DNA of 46,104 nt from Aquihabitans sp. (GTDB taxonomy: Bacteria > Actinomycetota > Acidimicrobiia > Acidimicrobiales > Iamiaceae). The translations under genes and the position numbers were made by a program. Numbering within the stretch: position 1 is the stretch's first letter; every line of letters starts with the position of its first letter. The stretch is taken from assembly GCA_025353965.1 (NCBI GenBank), contig JANXNS010000036.1, positions 1 through 46,104 on the forward strand. The letters run 5' to 3'. This document shows, one piece after another, positions 1 to 9,394 of the stretch. The notes beneath the pieces are model-generated. The model had not been told where the DNA came from. It saw nothing but the letters and a program-made list of their open reading frames with translations, and searched no databases.

Positions 1-7
1 GAGTGAC

Positions 8-3000
8 GTGCCCTCCAAGCACCAACTGTTTGCGGCCGACCAACCGGCGGTAGGTCGGAGCCCCGAATTGGCTGCGGTCATTCGGTGTCTGACCGAAAGC
101 CGTCAGGTTGACCCGCGTTGCATCCTGGTCCGCGGCGCCAGGGGGAGCGGACGGTCGCGGTTCCTGGCCGATGTTGCCTCGGGCCGAACCGAAGCTGCGC
201 CTAGAGATGGAGTCGCCTGGCATCCGGTGACCTTCATCGACGACCTCGATCTGGAACCGGCGGCGGACCGAGATCTTCTGCTGCGGTCGCTGGCTGACCG
301 CCCCGACCGGCCCGATGTCGTGGTTTCCATCGGGTCCGGTCCGCCTTTCGGCCGTGGGGTTCAGGTGCTAGCGGCTCGCGGATGGGACGTGTGGTTGGTC
401 GACCTCAAAGGCCTTAACCCTGCCGACGTCGCGCTCTGGCTGGGCCGCGATCGCGTCGATGCCCAGGCCCAGGCGTGGTATCAAGCGAGCGGCGGTAACC
501 CCGCGCTGCTGACCGCCGCGTTGTCGGGCGCGCCGGCCGCGGCGGCGAGGGTGGTGGGGTCCTGGACCGAACGGCTTTCCGCCCCCGATCTGCTCGTAGT
601 ACAGGCTGCTGCGGTGGCTGGGCCGCGGTTTGATCTGGATGTCGTGGCGGCAGCCGCCAATGTGAGTATCGACGAGGCGGTGCGCGGGATCGACGCGCTG
701 GTGGCCGCCGAATGGTTCGAGGTGCACGAGTCCGTACCCCGGTTCGGGTTCCGCCACCCAATGGTGGTGGAGCAACTTTGTTCGTCGGCGGACCGTCTTT
801 GGCTTCGACGGGCCCATGGGCGGGTGGCCGATGTCCTCAGCCACGCGTCGGCATCGGGCGCCGGTCTGGCCCGCCATGTGAGTGGCCGAGCGATCGTCGG
901 CGACGAAGCCGCCACCGCTGAGCTGTTCGACATGCTTGCTACGGCGGAGGCCTCGGCCGTAAATCCGGCGCCAGTGCTCCAAGCGCTGGCCGCGCTGCTC
1001 GCCCCCACTGATCCTCGCTCCCGTGACGTTGCGCTGCACCTCGCCGAGGTGGCCGCGGCTCAGGGAGACCTTGGTCTCTGGCGCCGCATCATCCGGAGCG
1101 TCTTTGACGATGACCCGGGCGGGGTGCCCACCGCAACCATCGCTGGTTATATCGAGCTGGAGCTCTTGCTGGGCGAACAGGCCCACGGCGGGGCGGTGGC
1201 CGACGAGGCACTCCGCCATGCTGGTCCTCCCACCAGCCCGGCCTACCAGCGTCTGCTTGCCGCTCGAGCCAGCGGCGTGGTCTACGCCGGGCTCTCCTTC
1301 GGTGACGCACGGGTCCTGGCCGAAGCCGCCAGCTCGTCCATCGGCCCGAGCGCCGAGCCAGCGGTGCTGGCCTCCATGGCCGGGATCGTGGCCTGGACGG
1401 CCTCGCTGGCGGGTGACGAGGACCTCGAGGCCCTGGTCGACGCGGCGGTCCGCTCGTTCGACGACCTCGACGATGACCAAATCGCCGACGGGCTCCTCGG
1501 TGCCCTGTCAGCGGTACAGGCTGCACTTTCCGGTCAACGGCTGGCCGCAGGGGAGGCCATGGCGCTCCGGGTCCGTGATGTCGCCGTCCGCACCGGCCAG
1601 GCCCATGTGCTGGCCTGCGTGGACATCACGGTGGCGCGATGCCAGCTCTTTCAGGGCCAACTAGAGCCGGCGTCTTCCCGCCTCAGCGATGCCGTCGGAA
1701 GTCTGCGCATGGCCGACGGTGGGGTCCAGCTCGCGTTCTCGCGGGCCGCGCTGGCCTACGTCGACGCGCTCCAGGGTGACAACGATGGCGCCCGACGGGG
1801 GGTGGCCGAGACGCTCGCCCTGCTGATCGAGGAAGCCCCGTCGCTCATGCGTTCCGGCGCGTTGATCTTTGCGGCTCACACGCTTGGCGCGGTGGGCGCA
1901 CCGGCTCGGGCCGCCGACGCCGTCCTCGAAGCGGGCGGCGGGTCCGGGTTGTCCTTCCTGCCGGCCGTGGACCGGGCCTATGGCTACGAAATGTTGACCA
2001 GCGCGGCCATCGATGCTGGCGAGCTTGGGCTTGCTCGCCGATGGGTGGAGCGGGCGCACGCTGCCGGCGGTGGCCTGATGGCCACTGCCGCCGCCGAGCG
2101 AGCAGCCGCCAATCTGGCTGCAGCCGAAGGCGACCATCGCTCGGCGCAGGTGGCCGCCCGGCGGGCCAGAGATGCTTCGGACTCGGCGGGCGGGCGGTTG
2201 GAGGCAGCTCGGGCACGGCTGCTGGAAGGCCTGGCGCGGTCGGCTAGCGGCGAGCGTGAGCTTGCCGTGGTTGAACTCCTTTGGGTGCACCGCACGTGCT
2301 CTGAACTGGGGGCAGTCAATGTGGGGGCGGTTGCTAGCCGGCAGCTCCGACGGCTTGGGCGCCGGGCGCCGGTCCTCAACGAACGTCGCAGTCTGAGCGA
2401 TCGTGAGGCGGAGGTGGGGGCGTTGGTGGCATCGGGCTTGACCAACCGCGAGATCGCCGCCTCGCTCTTTATCAGCGAGCGAACGGTGGAGTCGCATGTG
2501 GCCAACGTGTTGGCCAAGCTGGGCCTTCGCACCCGTGCGGCCGTCGCCGCCACATTGGCTTCATCGCGAGGGAAGGACCTTGCTCAGGAGGGCGAACCTG
2601 GATCGCTGCCCTTGCCTGGACCCGGTGTCGGGGTCCTTCGTCGGTTGAGCCCATCGGACCCGGGGGAGCCACCCTCCGCGGGGCCAGCATCAGAGCTGCT
2701 GGGCTTGCGTCGATTGGCCAACACCTTCGACTCTGCGTCCGACGTTGATCTCGACCGCCAGGCGTCGGCCTTGACCCAGTCAGCTTCGGCCGGGGACCCG
2801 CTGGCGATCGCGGCGGCGGCGGCGGCCGCGGACCGGGCGGATCAGCGTGGCGACCAAAGCGAGATCGTCCGGTGGCGGGCAGTGGTGGTGAGCCTCCTGG
2901 CCTCAGCCCAGCCTTCGGAACAAGCGAGGGCACGAGCAGGTTGGAGCGCGGCGCGGGACCAGGCCCTCGGGGAGAGCGCTGCAGGGCTACCAACGGTCTC

Positions 3001-3226
3001 GGGCCGACCTGGCGACCGATATGGGCCCATTCTTGGGCTGACGCCGCGGCAGTCTGAGGTGGCCCGATTGGTTGCCGCGGGGCTGACGAATCGCCAGGTG
3101 GGGGAGTGGTTGTCGATCACGGAGAAGACGGTCGAAGGCCATGTCTCCCGCTCGCTCGAACGCCTGGGCCTTCGGTCCCGGATGGGGATCGGTGCGGCGC
3201 TCCGTGCTGCAGGTGGCACTCCGTAG
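8..3226 (+). CDS. LuxR-family ATPase regulator with two HTH domains
   Basis: Large (1,072 aa) transcriptional regulator of the LAL/MalT-like type: an N-terminal STAND/AAA-type ATPase region (about residues 15-280), a long alanine-rich helical region that is probably TPR-like (about 300-770), and LuxR-type HTH domains. The Walker A-like loop reads GARGSGRS, with Arg where Lys is expected, so ATP hydrolysis may be weak or absent. Unusually there are two LuxR HTH units. One lies at about 795-857 (SDREAEVGALVASGLTNREI, then RTVESHVANVLAKLGL). The second is at the extreme C-terminus, about 1010-1069 (TPRQSEVARLVAAGLTNRQV, then KTVEGHVSRSLERLGL). A roughly 150-residue Pro/Ala-rich linker separates them. 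Start is GTG at 8; the frame stays open to the window edge, so an earlier start cannot be excluded. A TGA at 4-6 may end an upstream gene. Target genes are not visible. Confidence 0.85.
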   Translation: MPSKHQLFAADQPAVGRSPELAAVIRCLTESRQVDPRCILVRGARGSGRSRFLADVASGRTEAAPRDGVAWHPVTFIDDLDLEPAADRDLLLRSLADRPDRPDVVVSIGSGPPFGRGVQVLAARGWDVWLVDLKGLNPADVALWLGRDRVDAQAQAWYQASGGNPALLTAALSGAPAAAARVVGSWTERLSAPDLLVVQAAAVAGPRFDLDVVAAAANVSIDEAVRGIDALVAAEWFEVHESVPRFGFRHPMVVEQLCSSADRLWLRRAHGRVADVLSHASASGAGLARHVSGRAIVGDEAATAELFDMLATAEASAVNPAPVLQALAALLAPTDPRSRDVALHLAEVAAAQGDLGLWRRIIRSVFDDDPGGVPTATIAGYIELELLLGEQAHGGAVADEALRHAGPPTSPAYQRLLAARASGVVYAGLSFGDARVLAEAASSSIGPSAEPAVLASMAGIVAWTASLAGDEDLEALVDAAVRSFDDLDDDQIADGLLGALSAVQAALSGQRLAAGEAMALRVRDVAVRTGQAHVLACVDITVARCQLFQGQLEPASSRLSDAVGSLRMADGGVQLAFSRAALAYVDALQGDNDGARRGVAETLALLIEEAPSLMRSGALIFAAHTLGAVGAPARAADAVLEAGGGSGLSFLPAVDRAYGYEMLTSAAIDAGELGLARRWVERAHAAGGGLMATAAAERAAANLAAAEGDHRSAQVAARRARDASDSAGGRLEAARARLLEGLARSASGERELAVVELLWVHRTCSELGAVNVGAVASRQLRRLGRRAPVLNERRSLSDREAEVGALVASGLTNREIAASLFISERTVESHVANVLAKLGLRTRAAVAATLASSRGKDLAQEGEPGSLPLPGPGVGVLRRLSPSDPGEPPSAGPASELLGLRRLANTFDSASDVDLDRQASALTQSASAGDPLAIAAAAAAADRADQRGDQSEIVRWRAVVVSLLASAQPSEQARARAGWSAARDQALGESAAGLPTVSGRPGDRYGPILGLTPRQSEVARLVAAGLTNRQVGEWLSITEKTVEGHVSRSLERLGLRSRMGIGAALRAAGGTP

Positions 3227-3366
3227 TTCATTTCTCACGGGTAGTCGTCATCTTGGTGGAGGGATCAGTATTTCCCCCCTTGCTCATGCCGCGATCTAGG
3301 CCAAGCATGCAGGCGCGACGCGGCGGCGTCTCTTTCGCCCACCCCTCCCCCGTGGGCGGGCCGGGT

Positions 3367-3398
3367 GCCGGTCGGCGATCCCTCTTTCGCCGATCGGC
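3367..3398. terminator. 12-bp hairpin between convergent genes
   Basis: Arms GCCGGTCGGCGA (3367-3378) and TCGCCGATCGGC (3387-3398) pair over 12 positions with a single G-T wobble (read on the plus strand) around an 8-nt loop. It sits between the ends of the LuxR-type gene (3226) and leuA (3419), so it may stop transcription from either side. There is no clear T-tract on either strand, so it is a candidate only. I see nothing gene-like in the rest of 3227-3418. Confidence 0.4.
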
Positions 3399-3418
3399 CC
3401 CGGCGGTAATGGGCTGTC

Positions 3419-5238
<1,820 letters not shown>

Positions 5239-5239
<1 letters not shown>

Positions 5240-5274
5240 TACGTAAGCAGAAGGACGGGGGTGGTCGGATGCAT
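5239..5274 (-). CDS. leuA leader peptide MHPTTPVLLLT
   Basis: An 11-codon reading frame (ATG at 5274, TAG ending at 5239) encodes MHPTTPVLLLT, with three consecutive leucine codons (CTT CTG CTT) just before the end. Its place between a good promoter and a hairpin/terminator upstream of leuA is the arrangement expected of a transcription-attenuation leader: scarcity of charged Leu-tRNA would stall the ribosome on the Leu triplet. An AGGTG lies 5 nt upstream of the ATG, but the -10 box (5280-5285) is so close that the leader may instead be translated from a leaderless transcript. Confidence 0.85.
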
Positions 5275-5279
5275 TAGAC

Positions 5280-5309
5280 ACCTAACACCCGTCGCCGCTG
5301 ACCTGTCAA
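5280..5309 (-). promoter_or_regulatory. leuA promoter
   Basis: A perfect -35 TTGACA (5309-5304 on the minus strand), an 18-bp spacer and TTAGGT (5285-5280) as -10. Transcription would begin at or within a few bases of the leader-peptide ATG (5274). The -35 box contains the TGA stop codon of the upstream amidohydrolase gene, so the two genes are packed end to end. Confidence 0.7.
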
Positions 5310-6490
5310 GCGGGTTGGAGCAGATTCAGCGAAGCAACGTTGTCGGCCAGGATCAGCTTCTGTTGCGCCACGGGGAGGTGAAGAACCTCGGATACGTAGT
5401 CGAGCGGTTGGGGCAGGGCCTCTATGTGGGGCCAGTCGCTGCCGAAGATTACGCGGTCGACACCGACCGCATCGATGACGTCGTCGACCTTGTCTTCCCA
5501 GAAAGGATTTACCCACACGTGGCGGCGGAAGGTTTCTACTGGGTCCTCGGGGAACCAGCCGTTCATCTTGCGACCCAGAACCTGGAGGCGTTCGAACATG
5601 CCGGGCAGGAACTTGGATCCGTTCTCGACCGATGCCACCCGCAGGTTGGGGAACCGGTGGAAGAGGTTGTCGCACACGAGGGCGGAGAGCCAGTCCTCGA
5701 TCGGACGCTCCAGTTGCATCATGCGAAGCGGTTGGGGCACGCCAGCAAAGTCCGTGGTGAACCCATCGGTCGCGTAGCCGTGCGAGGTGTAGCCGCTATC
5801 GCCAGCGTGGACGACGACCGTGACGCCAGCTTCGTTGACCCGAGCCCAGAACGGGTCGAATCGGACGTTGCCAGGGGAGAAGGGGCCATCGACGGTGGTG
5901 GCCGCCGCGGGCCGGGTGACGATGGTTCGGGCGCCTCGCTCGAGGGCCCATTCCAGCTCGGCACAAGCCCAGTCGACGTCGACCAGCGTGAAGTACGGAG
6001 CCGCAAAGATCCGGTCCTGGTAGGCGAAGCCCCAATCTTCCTCTAGCCACCGGTTGAAGGCGCTGAAGAGCAACATCACGGCGTCGGGGTCGTGCTTGAG
6101 CGCGTCCTCGTAGATCATGCCGAGGGTGGGGAAAAGCCAAACTTTGTCGAGACCGTGGACGTCCATGGTGGCGAGTCGAGCATCTCGGTCGCGATATGCG
6201 GGACGGATGGGTTCGTGGCGGCTGAGCAGTTCCAGCGGGTCTTCGTTGTGGGGGTTGCCGCGGAAGTAGTCGGCCAGCACGCCGGGGAACGCCACCGGGT
6301 CGAACGTGGCGTTCTTGACGCCCCGGAAGACGTTGCCGCCCAGGACCGGATAGGTGCGGCGGCCCATGACCGCCCAGTCGAACACCCGGGCCTTATGGGC
6401 CGGGTCGAGGTGACGGCTGAATGCGTCCATGGCCTCGTAGTAGTGGTTGTCGGCGTCGAACGGCCGGTAACCGAGAGCGAGATCAGGCAT
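5306..6490 (-). CDS. Amidohydrolase family protein (Amidohydro_2, TIM barrel)
   Basis: 394 aa metal-dependent hydrolase or decarboxylase of the ACMSD/amidohydrolase-2 group. Near the N-terminus FDADNHYYE is a variant of the DxHxH metal motif. VVVHAGDSGY in the middle carries the barrel histidine, and RVIFGSDWPHIEALPQP near the C-terminus is the family's SDWPH signature with the metal-binding Asp. Actinobacteria carry many such paralogues, often in fatty-acid, sterol or aromatic degradation loci; the substrate cannot be told here. Start ATG 6490 has a TAGTCT -10 box only 6 nt upstream and a KstR-like operator over that box. The stop codon lies inside the leuA promoter. Confidence 0.85.
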   Translation of the reverse strand: MPDLALGYRPFDADNHYYEAMDAFSRHLDPAHKARVFDWAVMGRRTYPVLGGNVFRGVKNATFDPVAFPGVLADYFRGNPHNEDPLELLSRHEPIRPAYRDRDARLATMDVHGLDKVWLFPTLGMIYEDALKHDPDAVMLLFSAFNRWLEEDWGFAYQDRIFAAPYFTLVDVDWACAELEWALERGARTIVTRPAAATTVDGPFSPGNVRFDPFWARVNEAGVTVVVHAGDSGYTSHGYATDGFTTDFAGVPQPLRMMQLERPIEDWLSALVCDNLFHRFPNLRVASVENGSKFLPGMFERLQVLGRKMNGWFPEDPVETFRRHVWVNPFWEDKVDDVIDAVGVDRVIFGSDWPHIEALPQPLDYVSEVLHLPVAQQKLILADNVASLNLLQPA

Positions 6491-6496
6491 GATTCC

Positions 6497-6514
6497 AGAC
6501 TAGAACCTGTTTCA
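6497..6514 (-). promoter_or_regulatory. -10 box overlapped by KstR-like operator
   Basis: TAGTCT (minus strand, 6502-6497) lies 6 nt before the amidohydrolase ATG. The plus strand 6501-6514 reads TAGAACCTGTTTCA, an exact match to the KstR consensus TnnAACnnGTTnnA. A repressor bound here would cover the -10 box. No good -35 is visible. See the related perfect site at 42009-42022. Confidence 0.6.
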
Positions 6515-6758
6515 GTTTCGGGCGAACTGGGCCGTCTGCGAGGCTGGGGCTCTTGTCCGGCCCTCCCGTCGTTGACGCTGACGTTGCCTGCTGGCTCACG
6601 TTCGAGACGGTTCCGGCTCCGATGGTTCGTCCTGCTCGCAGCGCGGAAATCGTGGTCGATGCCGCGTCACTGCCTGCCGACGACCACGTCACCGCAAACC
6701 GCCTGGCCTGACGTTGGACGACGCGGGCCCCCGGGCTTCCGCCGTGGATTGGGGCGGG
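6515..6758. other. Intergenic stretch with no assigned gene
   Basis: Space between the amidohydrolase gene and the end of the alpha/beta hydrolase gene. Short open frames exist on both strands, but none has a convincing start, ribosome site or recognisable domain. A plus-strand frame ending near 6712 has somewhat protein-like composition but no start; I do not call it a gene. Confidence 0.5.
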
Positions 6759-7589
6759 TCAGTCCCGGAGGAACGCGGCGATGATGTCTTCGGCGATGGT
6801 GTCGGGGTCTTGGAACGGGCCGAAGTGGCTGAGGTGGTTGTAGGCGACGAGGGTGCCGTGGGGCAGGGTCTCGGCGAGGGCGGCGGCGAAGGCGCCGGGG
6901 CCGGGGCTGCGGTCGCGCAAACCGCGGGCCACCACGACGGGAATGCCGATGGCGTCCATCTCGCCGATGAGCGGCTTGGCGTCGGCCTCGAAGGTGCGAG
7001 CTTCACTCTCGGGCAGGCACTTGAGCACAACCGCGCCGTCAGGAGCATCGGCGAACCCATGCTCGACGTAAGCAGCCAGCGCGTCGGCCCGGAAGGTGCC
7101 GAGAGGTGGGCGGCTGGCGTAACGGGCCAAGGCATCGAGGCGAGTGGGGAAACCGGGCCGACGTCGTCGAGCCGAATCCGCCAGGGGGTTTCGGTCGGTC
7201 GTGGCCGCAAAATCGGCCGGAACCACAATGGGTTCGAACACGTAGGCGGCCCGAATCGTGCCGGGCACGCGCTTCTCGGCGGCTAGCAAGCACGCGCCGC
7301 CCATGGAGTGCCCGACCGCAAAGACCGCGCCGTCGTCCAGGGCGGCAACCACAGCCAAAACATCGTCGGCCATGCCCCGCCAGGTGAGGTCACCATCGGC
7401 TGGCAAGGTGGCATCGCCGTGGCCTCGAAAGTCCAGCGCCCACACGTGAAATCGTTCGGCCAAACGGGCAGCCAGGGGCAGGTAAGCGCCCGCACAGAAG
7501 CCGGTGGCATGGGCGATCAACAGGGTCGGACCGTCGCCACCGAGATCGTGAAGCTCGAGAGAAACGTCGTCAGTAGAAGAAACGCGCAT
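6759..7589 (-). CDS. Alpha/beta-fold hydrolase
   Basis: 276 aa serine hydrolase of the alpha/beta family. The oxyanion region LLIAHATGFCAGAYLPL is followed by the nucleophile elbow GHSMGGA (about residues 98-104). The C-terminal catalytic His is probably that of YNHLSHFGPFQDPD. ALDFRGHGDATLP is typical of esterase and lactonase-like members. No signal peptide, so cytoplasmic. Substrate unknown. It is divergent from the ogt-type gene at 7645 with 55 bp between the starts, so the two may share a regulatory region. Confidence 0.85.
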   Translation of the reverse strand: MRVSSTDDVSLELHDLGGDGPTLLIAHATGFCAGAYLPLAARLAERFHVWALDFRGHGDATLPADGDLTWRGMADDVLAVVAALDDGAVFAVGHSMGGACLLAAEKRVPGTIRAAYVFEPIVVPADFAATTDRNPLADSARRRRPGFPTRLDALARYASRPPLGTFRADALAAYVEHGFADAPDGAVVLKCLPESEARTFEADAKPLIGEMDAIGIPVVVARGLRDRSPGPGAFAAALAETLPHGTLVAYNHLSHFGPFQDPDTIAEDIIAAFLRD

Positions 7590-7632
7590 CGCTGTGTTCT
7601 AGGCGTCTCGGCGGCTGGCCAACAATGCGCAG

Positions 7633-7638
7633 TACCTT
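7633..7638 (+). promoter_or_regulatory. Likely -10 box of a leaderless transcript
   Basis: TACCTT fits the actinobacterial TAnnnT -10 pattern and ends 6 nt before ATG 7645, so transcription would start at about the A of the start codon. There is no Shine-Dalgarno sequence in front of the ATG, which supports leaderless translation. No clear -35. Confidence 0.4.
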
Positions 7639-7644
7639 TACCTC

Positions 7645-8145
7645 ATGGTGTCCACCATAAACACCCACTTCGCGGTGGTCCCGAGCCCTGTTGGTGATCT
7701 CACCCTCACCGGCACGGACGGCGTGCTCGCAGGCTGCTGGTTCGAAGGCCGCAAGGAGTCTGCTCGACTGCTCGGTGACCTCCGGCGCGATGACCAGGTC
7801 TTCGCTGCGGTGTCCGAGCAGCTTGCGTCGTACTTCGCCGGCGAGCTCCGCCAGTTCGACCTCGTCCTCGACCCAACCGGTACGCCGTTCCAGCATGAGG
7901 TCTGGGGTCACCTCCGGGCTATCCCCTACGGCGAAACACGCAGCTACGGGCAGGTAGCGAGCCGGCTGGGATCGGCCAACAAATCTCGAGCCGTCGGGCT
8001 GGCCAATGGGCGCAATCCAATCTCGATCATCGTGCCGTGCCACCGGGTGATCGGGGCCGACGGCGCGCTCACGGGCTTCGGAGGCGGGATCGACCGAAAG
8101 CGGTTCCTGCTTGATCTTGAATCCGGCGTCGACGCGCTGCTCTGA
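7645..8145 (+). CDS. ogt: Methylated-DNA--protein-cysteine methyltransferase
   Basis: Suicide DNA repair enzyme that removes alkyl groups from O6-alkylguanine. 166 aa, usual length for Ogt/MGMT. The active-site motif is IIVPCHRVIG with the acceptor Cys at about residue 132. Upstream, the DNA-binding HTH region GTPFQHEVWGHLRAIPYGET and the Asn hinge region VGLANGRNPIS are intact, and downstream GFGGGIDRKRFLLDLE completes the fold. The N-terminal ribonuclease-like domain begins THFAVVPSPVGDL. No Ada-type regulatory domain is fused. Single gene, probably leaderless. Confidence 0.95.
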   Translation: MVSTINTHFAVVPSPVGDLTLTGTDGVLAGCWFEGRKESARLLGDLRRDDQVFAAVSEQLASYFAGELRQFDLVLDPTGTPFQHEVWGHLRAIPYGETRSYGQVASRLGSANKSRAVGLANGRNPISIIVPCHRVIGADGALTGFGGGIDRKRFLLDLESGVDALL

Positions 8146-8273
8146 CCCGGTCAGCCGTCCAGAGCAGCCGTGTCCGCAGAGGTAGCTGGTTGTAGCTGCG
8201 GCGGGCGGTGCCGTCTGCCGATGGTCAACCCCAGCTCAGGAGGCTCCTGCTCCGGCTGAGGAGAACGGTTCGA

Positions 8274-8279
8274 TAGGGT
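8274..8279 (+). promoter_or_regulatory. Likely -10 box (TAGGGT)
   Basis: TAGGGT ends 8 nt before ATG 8288. The same hexamer stands 9 nt before the MscS start at 11637, suggesting a recurring -10 form with short or no 5' UTR. No clear -35 is visible. Confidence 0.35.
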
Positions 8280-8287
8280 CTCCGCCC

Positions 8288-9280
8288 ATGTCGCTCAGCA
8301 GATCCTTGCGGTTCCCCACGGCCCTAGTCGTTGGTGCCCTGCTCCTTGCCGGTTGCTCGGGCTCAGACCAGCTCAAAGGCACCGTTGTCCAGGACGGTCA
8401 GGGCTGTGTCCCGTCGGTCGCGATCAAGACCACTGACGTCCCCACCATCACCAAGATCGCCACCGTACCCAAGAAGGTGGAGAAGAAAGATCTGACCAAG
8501 ATGGCCAAGGGCTGCGTCGCCGATTCCACCTCGTTCCTCACGCTGTCGTTGGTTGGCGCCACCGCAGACGACGCCCAGGTGTTCACGGACACCTTCGCCG
8601 GGAAGCGGCCGGTCACCGCCAAGCTGGGTGCCGGCCAGCTCCTGCCCGGCCTCGAGACGGGCCTCGCCGGCATGCGCGTCGGTGGCCGCCGCCAGATCAC
8701 CATCCCCGCCGGCGATGCCTACGGCAAGGACGGTAATTTTTCTCAAGGCATTGGCGCCAACAAGGCGTTGCTCTTCGTGGTCGATCTCGTGGGGGTAACT
8801 CCCAAGCCGCTCTACTGCAACGCCGTCACTACCCTCCCGTCCGGCAAGGCCGGCGCCGGTAAGCCCACAACGGTCGCCATGCCGGTCGAGGCGCCTACTG
8901 CGCTCAAGAAGACTGACCTCAAGGTTGGGACGGGCAATGCCGCCAAGAAGGGCAACTACGTCACGGTCCAGTATCTCGGCGTGGCCTGTTCAACCGGCCA
9001 GCAGTTCGACTCCTCCTGGGACAAGGGCGAGCCCTTCCCCATCACGCTGGGCGAAGGCACCATTCCTGGCTTCGCCAGCGGTATCGAGGGCATGAAGGTC
9101 GGCGGCCGACGCCAACTGGATATTCCCTCGGCCCTCGCCTATGGGTCCGCCGGTCAAGCCCCCATTGGGGCCAATGAACCGCTGGTCTTCATCATCGAGG
9201 TCCAGGCCATCGCCGAAAAGCCGCCGGTAACCACCACCACCACCACCATCGCTGGTTCAACCACGACAACGAGGCCCTAA
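8288..9280 (+). CDS. Lipoprotein with two FKBP-type peptidyl-prolyl isomerase domains
   Basis: 330 aa exported lipoprotein. The signal peptide ends in the lipobox LLAGCSGS (Cys about residue 23), so it should be anchored outside the membrane. Two FKBP domains follow. Domain 1 (about 85-175) keeps GRRQITIPAGDAYG but has VFTDTF where the catalytic Phe-Asp is expected and LPGL where IPGW/IPGF is normal, so it is probably inactive. Domain 2 (about 205-310) has QQFDSSWDKGEPFPITLGEG, TIPGF and SALAYGSAG, the canonical active-site set. A Thr-rich tail (TTTTTTIAGSTTTTRP) ends the protein. Likely folds or chaperones exported proteins at Xaa-Pro bonds. Confidence 0.9.
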   Translation: MSLSRSLRFPTALVVGALLLAGCSGSDQLKGTVVQDGQGCVPSVAIKTTDVPTITKIATVPKKVEKKDLTKMAKGCVADSTSFLTLSLVGATADDAQVFTDTFAGKRPVTAKLGAGQLLPGLETGLAGMRVGGRRQITIPAGDAYGKDGNFSQGIGANKALLFVVDLVGVTPKPLYCNAVTTLPSGKAGAGKPTTVAMPVEAPTALKKTDLKVGTGNAAKKGNYVTVQYLGVACSTGQQFDSSWDKGEPFPITLGEGTIPGFASGIEGMKVGGRRQLDIPSALAYGSAGQAPIGANEPLVFIIEVQAIAEKPPVTTTTTTIAGSTTTTRP

Positions 9281-9293
9281 AGGCCCGGTGATT

Positions 9294-9310
9294 CGTCACG
9301 GGGTGTGACG
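9294..9310 (+). terminator. Short hairpin after the FKBP lipoprotein gene
   Basis: CGTCAC (9294-9299), 5-nt loop, GTGACG (9305-9310): a perfect 6-bp stem 14 nt after the stop codon. No T-tract follows, so this is a weak candidate. Confidence 0.3.
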
Positions 9311-9394
9311 GAGGACCACCTTTCCGGAGTTGAGTCGGTCGTGCCAGTCGCCACAAACTGGCGGGCCTGCCGTCGATGTTGTCCGGAGCTTGTC

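Noticed and set aside
368-1480. 370-codon open frame opposite the LuxR-type regulator
   Set aside because: Antisense frame with no recognisable domain, opposite a well-supported gene.
6483-6712. Small genes in the gap before the amidohydrolase gene (both strands)
   Set aside because: No ribosome site or start on the plus strand, and low-complexity Ser/Ala translation on the minus strand.
9230-9280. ACC-repeat tract as a microsatellite
   Set aside because: It encodes the Thr-rich tail of the FKBP lipoprotein, a common end for actinobacterial surface proteins.
9305-9394. N-terminal extension of the MMPL transporter
   Set aside because: Cys-rich, not membrane-like, and it overlaps the hairpin after the FKBP gene; GTG 9395 has GGAG at the right distance.
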